Shown: positions 50,961-60,137, numbered from the stretch's first letter. The stretch: DNA of 64,000 nt from Pedobacter chinensis (GCF_003339865.1 NZ_QPKV01000002.1:434001-498000), one strand, 5' to 3'. Notes: generated from the sequence alone by a model not told the origin. Made by a program: numbers and translations.

Positions 50961-52259
50961 CTAATCCAATTTCGTCGCTGTACCTAAATCAGAATTGATA
51001 AAAGTCCGAATTCTCGATCTTTTCCTTTCCTCTTCAGTTTTGTGCTCCTCTCCTTTTATTTTTCGCGGATTATATTTAATTACTTTTCCATTTTTATCCC
51101 TTTCCGGTCGTTTAACGATACAGGCTTTTACCACCGATTCTACACCGTAATGATCTCTTACCTTATCCATTGCCTGATATAAATCGTATTCTTCTTCCGA
51201 AGTATGGTACAAACCAATTTGTTCATACCCATTTACCAAATGCGAAAGTTTTACACCAATTAACCGTAATAACATACGCTTGGTATAAAGTCTTTTGAAC
51301 AAATCATGTGCTTTAGCAATCAAGAAAGAATCCAGTGCAGTGTAAGGAATCCGGGCTTGTTGGGTTACCGTTTCGAAGTTCGAATAACGAATGGTAACTG
51401 TAATACATGCCGTTAATTTTTGCTGACTCCGAAGTTCGTATGTCAAATTGGTAACCATCCCACTCAAAATGGCTTTCATGCTGGAAATATCCATACTATC
51501 GCTCTCAAAAGTAGTTTGTGTACCGATCGATTTTCTTTCACGATAAGGAACTACAGGCGATAAATCTATCCCGTTTGCTTTTTGCCAAAGGCCCAAACCA
51601 TGTTGTCCCAAAATTTTAAACATCAAATCCTGAGGAATTTCAGCTAATGTCTGAATTTTACGTACTCCCATTTCACTTAGCTTTTTATAAGTTGCATTAC
51701 CAATACCTGGTATTTTATGTATAGCCAATGGATTTAAAAACGGTCGGACCTCGGGAAAAGGAACCTCCTTTTGTCCATTAGGTTTACATTCATTGGTTCC
51801 TATTTTGGCGACAGTTTTATTTACCGACAAGCCAAAAGAAATGGGTAATCCTGTTTCTTTAATTATGGTTTGCCTTAATTCAGAGGCAAACTTCATACAA
51901 CCAAAAAATTTATCCATTCCAGTCATATCGATATAATGCTCATCAATGCTTGCTTTTTCAAATAAGGGGACGCGATTAACTATAATTTCGGTAATTTCCT
52001 GCGAGGCCTTTGAATATTCATCCATACTACCACGCACAAATATGGCCTGCGGACACAGTTGTTTCGCCATCCTACCAGGCATTGCTGCATGTACGCCAAA
52101 TTTACGGGCTTCGTAGCTACACGAGGTTACCACTCCACGATCGGCATTACCACCAACAATTATAGGTTTACCAATTAAATCTGGGTTTTTCCGTAGTTCT
52201 ACCGATACGAAAAAAGCATCCTGATCCATGTGAATAATATGTTTTTCCTTATCTGTCAT
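50961..52259 (-). CDS. dinB: DNA polymerase IV (Y-family, DinB)
   Basis: A 432-residue translesion polymerase. Catalytic residues Asp12 (HMDQDAFFVSVE) and Asp106-Glu107 (ASIDEHYIDMTG) are intact, and the steric-gate Phe is kept. The thumb helix-hairpin-helix PGIGNATYKKLSEMGVRKIQTLAEI and the little-finger domain (YRERKSIGTQTTFESD) are complete. It has a longer C-terminal basic tail (RDKNGKVIKYNPRKIKGEEH) than E. coli DinB and no obvious beta-clamp pentapeptide at the very end. It probably works with the DnaE-like polymerase downstream as a Bacteroidota damage-tolerance pair. No LexA-like gene is adjacent. Confidence 0.94.
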   Translation of the reverse strand: MTDKEKHIIHMDQDAFFVSVELRKNPDLIGKPIIVGGNADRGVVTSCSYEARKFGVHAAMPGRMAKQLCPQAIFVRGSMDEYSKASQEITEIIVNRVPLFEKASIDEHYIDMTGMDKFFGCMKFASELRQTIIKETGLPISFGLSVNKTVAKIGTNECKPNGQKEVPFPEVRPFLNPLAIHKIPGIGNATYKKLSEMGVRKIQTLAEIPQDLMFKILGQHGLGLWQKANGIDLSPVVPYRERKSIGTQTTFESDSMDISSMKAILSGMVTNLTYELRSQQKLTACITVTIRYSNFETVTQQARIPYTALDSFLIAKAHDLFKRLYTKRMLLRLIGVKLSHLVNGYEQIGLYHTSEEEYDLYQAMDKVRDHYGVESVVKACIVKRPERDKNGKVIKYNPRKIKGEEHKTEEERKRSRIRTFINSDLGTATKLD

Positions 52260-52568
52260 TCAGTTAATCATGATCAATTTGCCATTAAGCTGTATTTCAT
52301 TAGTCAAAAATACTAATATTAATAGTAATAAAAACAGAAATTCAAACTTTTTTCTTAAAAAAAACTAATTATATTAGACAAAAAAAAGAAGAATTAATTC
52401 TGATCTCTCATTAGATCAATTATTTGAATAAGTAGAGAAGTAAGTTTAAGGAAGAAAAGCCCTGAAATAACGGGTAGCCTCATTTATAGGAATGCTGTTA
52501 ACCGAATTGATGAAATAAGTTCAGAATAAATGGGAACAACAAAACAAGAAGAACTAATATAGATTAGC
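52260..52568. other. dinB upstream region
   Basis: AT-rich intergenic DNA upstream of dinB. It contains a minus-strand promoter-like box and two small inverted repeats (see separate entry) and no coding sequence. Confidence 0.5.
52305..52377 (-). promoter_or_regulatory. Candidate promoter and operator-like palindromes for dinB
   Basis: On the minus strand TATTTTTG (52312-52305) matches the Bacteroidota -7 consensus TAnnTTTG, 46 bases before the dinB ATG. It touches an inverted repeat TACTA-(7)-TAGTA (52311-52327), and a second one CTAAT-TAT-ATTAG lies at 52365-52377. Palindromes overlapping a promoter suggest a repressor site, as expected for a damage-induced gene. No -33 TTG is at the right distance, so support is only moderate. 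Confidence 0.35.
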
Positions 52569-52600
52569 AAAAAAAATGCCCTGGCATTTCCACCGGGGCA
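52569..52600 (-). terminator. Orphan minus-strand terminator
   Basis: TGCCCTGG (52577-52584) pairs with CCGGGGCA (52593-52600), one G-T wobble; on the minus strand the hairpin is followed by T8 (52576-52569). The nearest minus-strand gene upstream (at 53015) already has its own terminator at 52990-53020, so this one may end an unannotated short transcript. Confidence 0.6.
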
Positions 52601-52818
52601 CCCACTAAAAAAATTAATTACTACCGTTATAACCTTAATTTACAATTATTGTTTAACAATTTTGGATTCGGTTCTTCAATTTCCTCAATTAAACTTCGGG
52701 TTATTCATTCAATGGCTGCGCTTTGGAAACTTCGATTTAGAAAGCGAAATAAAAAACCTTCAGCCATCAACATTGTTTATTTTTAGTATCAGTAAAGTTT
52801 TATTAAACGAAAACAGTT

Positions 52819-52995
52819 ATGAAGAAACAGAAAACGGAAGATAGCAAAAGCAAATCAAGCGGCACTTCTAAAGAAAAAGCCAGTTTTGATCAAAACGGAA
52901 AAGGGGCTTCTGACAAATATGGTCAGGCAGGTACTACCCCGAACGAATCAGGTGATGAGAACGGCGTTGGAACTACAAATAAAAACAGAAAATAA
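52819..52995 (+). CDS. Small hydrophilic disordered protein of 58 residues
   Basis: An ATG ORF encoding MKKQKTEDSKSKSSGTSKEK and then a Gly/Asn/Thr-rich stretch ending GVGTTNKNRK. No hydrophobic residue clusters occur, so the protein should be disordered. It is below common size cut-offs. It ends inside the bidirectional terminator stem that follows. Style matches the other small polar proteins at 29614 and 32539; function unknown. Confidence 0.6.
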   Translation: MKKQKTEDSKSKSSGTSKEKASFDQNGKGASDKYGQAGTTPNESGDENGVGTTNKNRK

Positions 52996-53020
52996 AGGAG
53001 TGATGGTCACTCCTTTATTT
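52990..53020. terminator. Bidirectional terminator, perfect 14-base stem
   Basis: AAATAAAGGAGTGA (52990-53003) pairs perfectly with TCACTCCTTTATTT (53007-53020), loop TGG. It lies between convergent genes, and the stop codons of both (52993-52995 and 53015-53017) lie within the stem. Confidence 0.85.
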
Positions 53021-53662
53021 TTCGTAAATACTCATTTTCTCAGCGAGTTCAATAATACTTTTAATCTTCAATTTCTGGAAGAGCCTAAGCTTATAGGTGC
53101 TTACCGTTCCCATTTGTAAGTTCAACTGGTTCGAGATTTCTAATACTCCAATGCCTTTGGTAAGCAATTCAGCAACCTCTAATTCCCTGCCAGATAGTTT
53201 GGTAAAAGGATTATCTGCATCGTTACCTAAAATGCTATTAAACATATTTTCTTTAACATTTCTACTGGAGTAACGGCTTCCTGCCAGAATAGTGGTAATT
53301 GCAGTTACAATTTCAGATTCTTCGGCATTTTTAGTTAAGTATCCGGATGCACCTGATTTTAAATAAGGAACTGCATAAATATTTTCATTTAAAGATGAAA
53401 AAACCAATATTTTAGCGTTTGGCTGAACCAATTTAATCTGATCAATTACTTTCAAATTATTACCGCCCGGCAAATTAACATCGATGATAATCAGGTTTGG
53501 CGACTTTTCTGTTTCAACCAATGCCTGTTCCAATGTGGAGGCATGAATAATTTCAACACCAGCCCAAAAATCAGATATTAAACTTTTTAATCCCCGACGA
53601 ATGATTTCATGATCATCTGCTACCAGTACGGTAAATGTACTTCCTGTATTTTTTGATTTCAT
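53015..53662 (-). CDS. NarL/LuxR-family response regulator
   Basis: A 215-residue two-domain regulator. The receiver (residues ~8-125) has the acidic pair in VLVADDHEIIRRG, phosphoacceptor Asp in LIIIDVNLPGG (~60) and the lysine in GYLTKNAEES. The C-terminal LuxR-type helix-turn-helix (LSGRELEVAELLTKGIGVLE, then LQMGTVSTYKLRLFQKLKIK) spans ~150-212. No kinase gene is adjacent, so its partner is unlinked. Targets are unknown. Confidence 0.92.
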   Translation of the reverse strand: MKSKNTGSTFTVLVADDHEIIRRGLKSLISDFWAGVEIIHASTLEQALVETEKSPNLIIIDVNLPGGNNLKVIDQIKLVQPNAKILVFSSLNENIYAVPYLKSGASGYLTKNAEESEIVTAITTILAGSRYSSRNVKENMFNSILGNDADNPFTKLSGRELEVAELLTKGIGVLEISNQLNLQMGTVSTYKLRLFQKLKIKSIIELAEKMSIYEK

Positions 53663-53766
53663 TATATTAAGTATTATTCAATTCTTAAAGTTATATTTTT
53701 TATGCGATGATGTATGCAATTAATTATTAAAAAGACTATTTTGTATACCTGTAAATGTAAACATTA

Positions 53767-53925
53767 TTATACAATTTCACATGTTTTTACACTTTTTGCA
53801 CTTAAAAAACTCCAATACACTTCTTTATTTGTAGCGGCAACATCATCATTCAAGTTTGCCAGGGCAATAAATTCCTTATCAAAAGGCAATATCAGCAGCC
53901 CATCAAATTTATATCTCAACGCCAT
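53767..53925 (-). CDS. Possible 52-residue protein
   Basis: The ATG at 53925 opens MALRYKFDGLLILPFDKEF, then IALANLNDDVAATNKEVYWS, ending KSVKTCEIV. The composition is balanced and protein-like, unlike the surrounding AT-rich frames. No family is recognised and no ribosome binding site is evident. It may be a remnant. Confidence 0.3.
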   Translation of the reverse strand: MALRYKFDGLLILPFDKEFIALANLNDDVAATNKEVYWSFLSAKSVKTCEIV

Positions 53926-54023
53926 TGGCCGCTAATGCTGACCACAAAAGCGCTGACACCTGCAGTCCAATTCTTATTAGCCGTTCAGTTTTAATAAAAC
54001 GTGATTGAGGATGTTAAAAAAGT

Positions 54024-54209
54024 TTACTCATTTTCCTGTATGATGTATATAGGTAAATTCTGTTTTTGTTTCTCATTTCCATGCATCAAGCCCCATTTAA
54101 ATTTGATCAGGAAAAAATCATCCGATAAACAATTTGAAAAACCGGTTATCATTTGATTTAAATCACGCTCATTAATAAAAACAGCGGCTAAACCCAATGT
54201 TTTAAAAAG
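54024..54209 (-). pseudogene. Possible gene remnant, ~61 codons without clear start
   Basis: The minus-strand frame from 54209 to the TAA at 54024 reads LFKTLGLAAVFINERDLNQM, then ITGFSNCLSDDFFLIKFKWG and LPIYIIQENE. It reads like real protein but follows directly after a stop and has no good ATG except an internal one (MITGFSN). A shorter product of ~42 residues or a decayed gene are both possible. Confidence 0.3.
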
Positions 54210-54501
54210 TCATAAAATGTGTCATTTTCACGTTGCTTATTGTACAATTATTAACAAAAACTGTATTACCAATACTACAAAGTAAACAAAAAAAGAGAAT
54301 AACTTTTTTGATATCTGATTACATAGCAATAGAAGAGCGTTTTGTTGACAATAATCAACAACTATAATCACATATAGTGTTATTGTATGGATTTTAATGA
54401 AAAATGTAATTTTAAAACAAGGTAAATGACCCGGGATTTTTATAATCTCAGCCATTTAAAGAATGTATATTCTGATGATGAAGCGACGGCTTGGAATATT
54501 G

Positions 54502-55116
54502 CTATATTTTGGCTCTAACTCTGCTTAAAGTTTCTAATCTTATAGCCAAAAACGATGCAATATATTTGAGTGAAACGCGATTGATTAAATCTGGGAAAGA
54601 TATTAAAAATCTTTTATACCTCATTTCAGCCGATGAGATTCTACATAAATATGCCCGCTCTTCTGCAGATCTATAATAAATTTCCATCAGCTTTCTCCCC
54701 ACAATATTTGCTTCGGCAAAGTTTTCATATAAATATTCTGAAAGTACATGAGGAATCGCAATTAAATCAACGTCTTCCAAAGCCTGTAAATATTCTTCTG
54801 AATCGCCATCAATCCATAAATTCCGGATTGTTCCCACAATTTCATTTTCTTTGGCAATCCAGGTTGTTATTTCACTGTTGCCATCTTTGATAAATCCTCT
54901 TACAACACCTTTAACAATAAGAAAGAGATATTTATTTCGATCAACCGGAGAAACCAGATATTTATGCTTTTTATAGCTAATGGGAAATGTATGTTGATTA
55001 ATACGTATTTCTATCTCATCATTGAGCGGATGAAATTTTTTAAAAATTGAAATCAATGGAGAAAAATTATTGTATTTCTTCCACCTATCTTTATCAGATA
55101 AATTAACTGCAATCAT
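54502..55116 (-). CDS. Crp/Fnr-family cyclic-nucleotide-binding-like regulator
   Basis: A 204-residue cytoplasmic regulator. The N-terminal cNMP-binding-like beta-roll (YKKHKYLVSPVDRNKYLFLIVKGVVRGFIKDG, WIAKENEIVGT) spans ~45-110. A dimer helix and a C-terminal helix-turn-helix follow (FPDLINRVSLKYIASFLAIRLETLSRVRAKI), with recognition helix near the end. The Arg-Ser cAMP-binding pair of true Crp is not visible, so the ligand, if any, is something else. Such proteins are widespread single-gene regulators in Bacteroidota. Confidence 0.9.
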   Translation of the reverse strand: MIAVNLSDKDRWKKYNNFSPLISIFKKFHPLNDEIEIRINQHTFPISYKKHKYLVSPVDRNKYLFLIVKGVVRGFIKDGNSEITTWIAKENEIVGTIRNLWIDGDSEEYLQALEDVDLIAIPHVLSEYLYENFAEANIVGRKLMEIYYRSAEERAYLCRISSAEMRYKRFLISFPDLINRVSLKYIASFLAIRLETLSRVRAKI

Positions 55117-55237
55117 TTATAAATAACTATAGGGATAGATTTTATTCTAAAGGTTTTTTAGAATTACCATGTAAGTATATAAATATTGATTGAAAAAAAG
55201 AAGTTTTTTTTGACTTTTCTCAATTTTTATGTCCTTT

Positions 55238-56089
55238 TTACAGTATTTTTTCAACTCCTAACCCAAATAAAGCAAAATCATATTTAACCGGGTCGTTTAT
55301 ATCGAATTGTTTCAGATGATCAGTTAATTCTAAAGCTGTAAACCAATCGGTTTGCTTTCTGTTGATTAAGCCTAATAAACGTCCTACCCTATCCACATGA
55401 ACATCACAGGGACAAATCAGATTTCGGGGCTTTAGTGTCTCCCAAATTCCAAAATCAACACCCTGATCATCTTGCCGAACCATCCATCTTAAAAACATAT
55501 TTAATCGTTTACAAGTAGATTTTTGCCTTGGTGAGGAAATATGTTTCTTCGTTCTGCGTGGAAAATCTTCTAATGAGAAAAAATAATCCCTGAAATAATT
55601 CAGAGATTCTTCGATACTAAAACTGAGCGCTCCTGATAAACAAACCGCTGATGATAACCCGACACCATCGTGATTATTTGTTATTTCCATATAATCACTG
55701 ATAAAAACGGCTTTCTGCGGAATAAAAGCTTGTTCTAAACTTTCAAAAGTTGAATAATGTGTTTTAAAAAAAGATATAAAATAGAGTAAATCAGTATCGT
55801 TAAAAGTTCTGTGTTTGAAATTTAGCAGATTCTTGAGATCATGATCTTGATGATTTAATACAAAATCAAATGGTGCATTATCCATTCTGGCCAGCAATTC
55901 CTTACATTTATTAATGATCGTTTTTCTTTGGCCCCAGGCTAAAACAGCTGCAAAAAAACCTGAAATCTCTATATCTTGTTTTTTTTGATAAAGATGGGGA
56001 ATGCATATCGGATCATTTTCGATAAAATTGGGCTGATTATATTGTTCTACTTTACTGTCAAGAAAATTTTTAAGATCTAAAAAATCCAT
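55238..56089 (-). CDS. TIGR02757 family protein
   Basis: A 283-residue soluble protein of the TIGR02757 (DUF2400) family. Typical segments are FIENDPICIPHLYQKKQDIEI, FAAVLAWGQRKTIINKC, SPRQKSTCKRLNMFLRWMVR with its conserved Cys, and PRNLICPCDVHVDRVGRLLGL, which resembles the helix-hairpin-helix DNA-glycosylase-like core. Function is unproven. It is a single gene, 105 bases downstream of the gene order CGS-ProS on the same strand. Confidence 0.93.
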   Translation of the reverse strand: MDFLDLKNFLDSKVEQYNQPNFIENDPICIPHLYQKKQDIEISGFFAAVLAWGQRKTIINKCKELLARMDNAPFDFVLNHQDHDLKNLLNFKHRTFNDTDLLYFISFFKTHYSTFESLEQAFIPQKAVFISDYMEITNNHDGVGLSSAVCLSGALSFSIEESLNYFRDYFFSLEDFPRRTKKHISSPRQKSTCKRLNMFLRWMVRQDDQGVDFGIWETLKPRNLICPCDVHVDRVGRLLGLINRKQTDWFTALELTDHLKQFDINDPVKYDFALFGLGVEKIL

Positions 56090-56194
56090 TCTTACTTTAT
56101 ATTAAAAAGTCATCCAATTAATATGCATGAGCTTATCAGTTGGATGACAAATAAATATCTACACAGCCTATTTGAAGCTGAAATCCGATCAATT

Positions 56195-57334
56195 TTATTT
56201 TAAGGCATTTTCTAAATCTTCAAGCAAATCATCTATATCTTCTACGCCTACACTAAGTCGTAATAAATTATCTGTCACGCCAACTTTTTCTCTCTCCTCT
56301 TTAGGGATAGATCCATGTGTCATGGTTGCAGGGTGATTGATTAATGACTCTACTCCGCCCAAAGATTCTGCCAATGTGAATACTTTGAAATTCGATGAAA
56401 TTCTAAAGGTTTCTTCTAAATCTGCTCCTTTTAAAGTGATGGAAATCATTCCTCCAAAACCCCGCATTTGTCTTTTAGCCACATCATGATTAGGGTGATC
56501 TTCAAAACCTGGCCAATAAATCTGATCAACTTTAGGATGCGTTTTTAAATAATGAGCGATACGCTCGCCATTTTCACAGTGTGCTTTCATTCTGAGATGC
56601 AAGGTTTTTATCCCTCTTAAAACTAAAAATGAATCTTGTGGGCCAGGTGTTGCACCACAGGCATTATAAATAAACCAAAGATCTTTATATAATAGCTCAT
56701 CATTGGTGATAAGTGCTCCCATCACTACATCAGAATGGCCGCCAATATATTTGGTTACAGAGTGCATTACAATATCAGCGCCTAAATCAATAGGATTTTG
56801 CAAATAAGGAGATGCAAAAGTATTATCAACGGTTAGAATAAGATTTTTCTCTTTGGTAATTTTTGCAACACCTTCAATATCGATTATCTGCATTGTTGGA
56901 TTTGTAGGTGTTTCAATCCAAACCAGTTTGGTTTTATCATTGATATACGGTAACATGTTCTCTGGTTTTGAAAGATCCAGAAAATGAAATTTTATACCAT
57001 ATTTAGTGAAAATTTTAGTGAAGATCCTGTACGATCCTCCATATAAATCATTACCGGTAATAACCTCGTCACCAGGCTGAAGTAATTTCAATACTGCGTC
57101 GGTTGCACCCATGCCGCTTGAAAAAGCTAAACCATATTTTGCATTCTCTAAAGCGGCCAGGCAGTCTTCTAAAGCTTTCCGGGTAGGATTGGTTCCTCTG
57201 GAGTATTCATATCCTTTATTATCTCCGGGAGATTTTTGCCAGTAAGTTGAAGTCTGGTAAATAGGTGTCATTACAGCACCAGTTGTTGGATCAGGCTCTT
57301 GACCCGCATGTATGGCTTTTGTTCCGAATTTCAT
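56195..57334 (-). CDS. Cys/Met-metabolism PLP enzyme (cystathionine gamma-synthase/lyase type)
   Basis: A 379-residue PLP enzyme of the trans-sulfuration family. It begins KFGTKAIHAGQEPDPTTGAV, has the phosphate-binding SSGMGATDAVL and the PLP lysine in SVTKYIGGHSDVVMG (about residue 195), and ends GVEDIDDLLEDLENAL. Length and motifs fit both cystathionine gamma-synthase (metB) and gamma-lyase; the Bacteroidota enzymes of this sort are often annotated either way. It interconverts homocysteine, cystathionine and cysteine, linking it to the cys genes at the window start. Confidence 0.9.
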   Translation of the reverse strand: MKFGTKAIHAGQEPDPTTGAVMTPIYQTSTYWQKSPGDNKGYEYSRGTNPTRKALEDCLAALENAKYGLAFSSGMGATDAVLKLLQPGDEVITGNDLYGGSYRIFTKIFTKYGIKFHFLDLSKPENMLPYINDKTKLVWIETPTNPTMQIIDIEGVAKITKEKNLILTVDNTFASPYLQNPIDLGADIVMHSVTKYIGGHSDVVMGALITNDELLYKDLWFIYNACGATPGPQDSFLVLRGIKTLHLRMKAHCENGERIAHYLKTHPKVDQIYWPGFEDHPNHDVAKRQMRGFGGMISITLKGADLEETFRISSNFKVFTLAESLGGVESLINHPATMTHGSIPKEEREKVGVTDNLLRLSVGVEDIDDLLEDLENALK

Positions 57335-57505
57335 TTTTTATAGTATCAAGATATGAGTATCAAGTATCGAGATAAGATTTCAAAACATCTGTATCTCTGA
57401 AACTATTTTTACATTAACGTTTAAATCGATAACAAGAACTCCAAATTAACAATTCAAAGACTTGTCTAAGTTGTGAGCTGGAAGAACTCACGACTCAAGA
57501 CTAAC

Positions 57506-58978
57506 CTAATATGCTCTTGCGAACAATACTCTTTGTGTAGACGGTTTTCCGGAATAGATGCATACACCATCTTCCAGTTTATTATCTAAAGGAATACAAC
57601 GAATAGTTGCTTTTGTTTCTTCTTTAATTTTTTGCTCGGTTTCCGGTGTTCCATCCCAGTGTGCAGAAATGAAACCTGCTTTGCCATCCAATAGTGCTTT
57701 AAATTCTTCATAGCTATTGGCCTCGGTGATATGTTCATCTCTGTAAGCCAACGCCTTATTAAACATACTGGTTTGAATATCTTCAAGTAATTTCACAATG
57801 TAAATATCCAATCCTTCCTGAGGAACTGTTTGTTTTACTTTGGTATCACGGCGAGCAATTTCTACGGTTTTATTTTCCATATCACGACCACCAATGGCAA
57901 TGCGAACAGGAATACCTTTTAATTCATAATCTGCAAATTTAAATCCAGGACGTTGTGTATCTCTGTCATCGTATTTCACGGAAACACCCATTCCTTTTAA
58001 ACGCATGGTAAGCTCATTTACGTAAGTAGAAATTTTTGCTAAATCTTCATCTCCTTTATAAATTGGCACAATTACCACTTGAGTTGGTGCTAATTTTGGC
58101 GGAATAATCAACCCTGAATCATCACTGTGTGCCATAATCAAAGCCCCCATTAATCGGGTAGAAACGCCCCATGAGGTTGCCCAAACGTGATCTAATTTCC
58201 CATCTTTACCTGTGAATTTAACATCGAAAGCCTTTGCAAAATTTTGCCCCAAAAAGTGAGATGTGCCAGCCTGCAAGGCTTTCCCATCCTGCATTAAAGC
58301 TTCAATGCAATAAGTATCAAGTGCTCCTGCAAATCTTTCATTAGGAGATTTTCTTCCCCGAATTACCGGAACGGCCAGCCAGTTTTCAGCAAAATCGGCA
58401 TAAATGTGTAACATGCGTTCCGTTTCCTCGATAGCTTCTTCAGCAGTGGCATGTGCAGTGTGCCCCTCTTGCCACAAAAATTCTGCAGTACGTAAAAACA
58501 ACCGGGTGCGCATTTCCCAACGTACAACATTTGCCCATTGGTTAATTAAAATTGGTAAATCTCTGTAGGATTGAATCCAACCTTTATACGTATTCCATAT
58601 AATGGTTTCTGAAGTTGGACGAACAATTAACTCCTCTTCAAGTTTTGCGGTTTCATCCACTACAATATTACCATTACCATCATTTTTAAGACGATAATGT
58701 GTAACAACTGCACATTCTGTCGCAAAGCCTTCCACATGAGAGGCTTCTTTAGAGAAAAATGACTTCGGAATGAACAAAGGAAAATAAGCATTACTGTGCC
58801 CTGTATCTTTAAACATTTTATCGAGTACAGCCTGCATTTTTTCCCAAATAGCATAGCCATTTGGCTTTATTACCATACAACCTCTAACTGCTGAATGCTC
58901 AGCAAGATCGGCCTTTAAAACAATATCATTGTACCATTGCGAATAATCTGCGTCTCTGCTTGTAATTTCTTTGCTCAT
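57506..58978 (-). CDS. proS: Prolyl-tRNA synthetase (ProS type 3)
   Basis: A 490-residue class II synthetase that charges tRNA-Pro. Motif 2 is in [23 protein letters not shown] and motif 3 in [19 protein letters not shown]. The anticodon-binding domain ([17 protein letters not shown], then [20 protein letters not shown]) and the C-terminal zinc-type domain ending in Tyr (RVLFARAY) identify the eukaryote/archaea-like ProS form used by Bacteroidota. Length is normal. Upstream, the minus-strand box TAAATTTG (59037-59030) may be its -7 element. Confidence 0.96.
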   Translation of the reverse strand: MSKEITSRDADYSQWYNDIVLKADLAEHSAVRGCMVIKPNGYAIWEKMQAVLDKMFKDTGHSNAYFPLFIPKSFFSKEASHVEGFATECAVVTHYRLKNDGNGNIVVDETAKLEEELIVRPTSETIIWNTYKGWIQSYRDLPILINQWANVVRWEMRTRLFLRTAEFLWQEGHTAHATAEEAIEETERMLHIYADFAENWLAVPVIRGRKSPNERFAGALDTYCIEALMQDGKALQAGTSHFLGQNFAKAFDVKFTGKDGKLDHVWATSWGVSTRLMGALIMAHSDDSGLIIPPKLAPTQVVIVPIYKGDEDLAKISTYVNELTMRLKGMGVSVKYDDRDTQRPGFKFADYELKGIPVRIAIGGRDMENKTVEIARRDTKVKQTVPQEGLDIYIVKLLEDIQTSMFNKALAYRDEHITEANSYEEFKALLDGKAGFISAHWDGTPETEQKIKEETKATIRCIPLDNKLEDGVCIYSGKPSTQRVLFARAY

Positions 58979-59121
58979 ATTATGTATTTGGAACGTAATT
59001 TGTGTGTTAAAAAATGTAAGATTCGATCACAAATTTATAAATTTATGCCTACAAAACGATTATGAACGGCCGGCATTTATTTAAATACATAAATCTGACT
59101 AATTAAATAGTTGATTTTTAG

Positions 59122-59129
59122 TAAATTTG
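59122..59129 (+). promoter_or_regulatory. Possible -7 promoter box of the lipoprotein/OmpP1 genes
   Basis: TAAATTTG matches the Bacteroidota -7 consensus TAnnTTTG exactly and lies 48 bases before the lipoprotein ATG. A suitable -33 TTG is not at the right distance. A direct repeat of TTTTTAGTAAATT (from 59115 and 59136) surrounds it. Confidence 0.35.
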
Positions 59130-59177
59130 ATCTATTTTTTAGTAAATTAGTACAACACACAACTAAATATAAACACA

Positions 59178-60137
59178 ATGAAACCAATTAAATTTTTACC
59201 CATTGTTATGATTGCCGCCGCCGGGTTGGTGGCATCATGCTCTACATCAAAATTGGCTCAGACAAAAGCTAATGATGATGTTTATAATACTGTAGCGAAA
59301 GCGAGGGAGGTAGAAGCTTACGTTCCACCTCAAACTCAGGTTCAGGCGCAGGGCCAGCCTGATTACGATGATGAATATTATGGAACAAGTAATCCTTATT
59401 ACGATATGGATTATTCATCCAGAATTAATCGATTTTATAACGGTTACAGCTGGCGCGGATATTACGATCCCTATTACGAAAACTTTTATTATGGAAATAG
59501 TTACGGCGTAACCAACTATTTAGGTTATGGCTTAGGCTGGAATACAGGCTTTGGGCTTGGCGGCTGGGGCTGGGGCGGTGGTTTCGGCTATGGCAGCATC
59601 TGGAACAATCCATTTTATTATGGCAATTTCGGTTACGGATGGAACAATTGGGGCTGGAATGCCTGGGGTCCATATTCATACTACGATCGCTTTGGTTGGG
59701 GCGGCGGCTGGTACGGTGGAGGCTGGGGTGTAGGCGGCGGCTATTATGGCGGTGGCATTTATACCAATAGCAATTACAAACCAAGACCAAACAGAGATGG
59801 CGACAACCGTGGAGCGTATGGTAACAGAGGAACAAGTAATATTCCTTCAAATGGCAACTACGGCCGACCTTCAACAGTAAATAATAACGCGGGCCGTCCT
59901 GAAAGATGGTCTAACGGCAACAACTCAACAGTAAGCGGACGTCCGGCTGGTACAAGTTCAAGACCAAGTCGTGATGATAGTTACAGGCCACAACCTCAAC
60001 CGCAATCAGTTCAACCATCAAGCAGACCAGATCGTGGTAGCTACTCTCCTCCCCCTGCTCAATCTTCAGGTGGTGGTGGTGGTGGAAGCACCAGCGGCGG
60101 CGGTGGCGGCGGCAGACCAACAAGAGGCGGTAACTAA
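59178..60137 (+). CDS. Gly/Tyr/Trp-rich surface lipoprotein
   Basis: A 319-residue lipoprotein: signal with lipobox AGLVASCST (Cys21) followed by three compositional zones. Residues ~45-90 are acidic and Tyr-rich (QPDYDDEYYGTSNPYYDMDY). Residues ~90-205 are a dense Gly/Trp/Tyr/Asn region (GWGWGGGFGYGSIWN, GGGWYGGGWGVGGGYYGGG). Residues ~205-319 are Arg/Pro/Ser/Gly-rich and end in poly-Gly (SSGGGGGGSTSGGGGGG). Such low-complexity aromatic proteins are outer-membrane or matrix components, but no function is known. Frames on the opposite strand here are artefacts of the base composition. It is 26 bases ahead of the barrel-protein gene. Confidence 0.8.
   Translation: MKPIKFLPIVMIAAAGLVASCSTSKLAQTKANDDVYNTVAKAREVEAYVPPQTQVQAQGQPDYDDEYYGTSNPYYDMDYSSRINRFYNGYSWRGYYDPYYENFYYGNSYGVTNYLGYGLGWNTGFGLGGWGWGGGFGYGSIWNNPFYYGNFGYGWNNWGWNAWGPYSYYDRFGWGGGWYGGGWGVGGGYYGGGIYTNSNYKPRPNRDGDNRGAYGNRGTSNIPSNGNYGRPSTVNNNAGRPERWSNGNNSTVSGRPAGTSSRPSRDDSYRPQPQPQSVQPSSRPDRGSYSPPPAQSSGGGGGGSTSGGGGGGRPTRGGN

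Larger units (their letters stand above)
53663..54501. other. Long intergenic stretch with two uncertain minus-strand ORFs
   Basis: These 839 bases separate the NarL-type regulator and the Crp-like regulator. Only two short minus-strand frames (53767-53925 and 54024-54209) have protein-like composition; they are listed separately. The other frames, at 53714 on the plus strand and 54237 on the minus strand, are Ile/Phe/Cys-rich by-products of AT-rich DNA. Confidence 0.5.

Noticed and set aside
52662..52844. 60-codon plus-strand ORF before the disordered protein
   Set aside because: Starts at a TTG and overlaps the real 58-residue ORF in another frame; no support.
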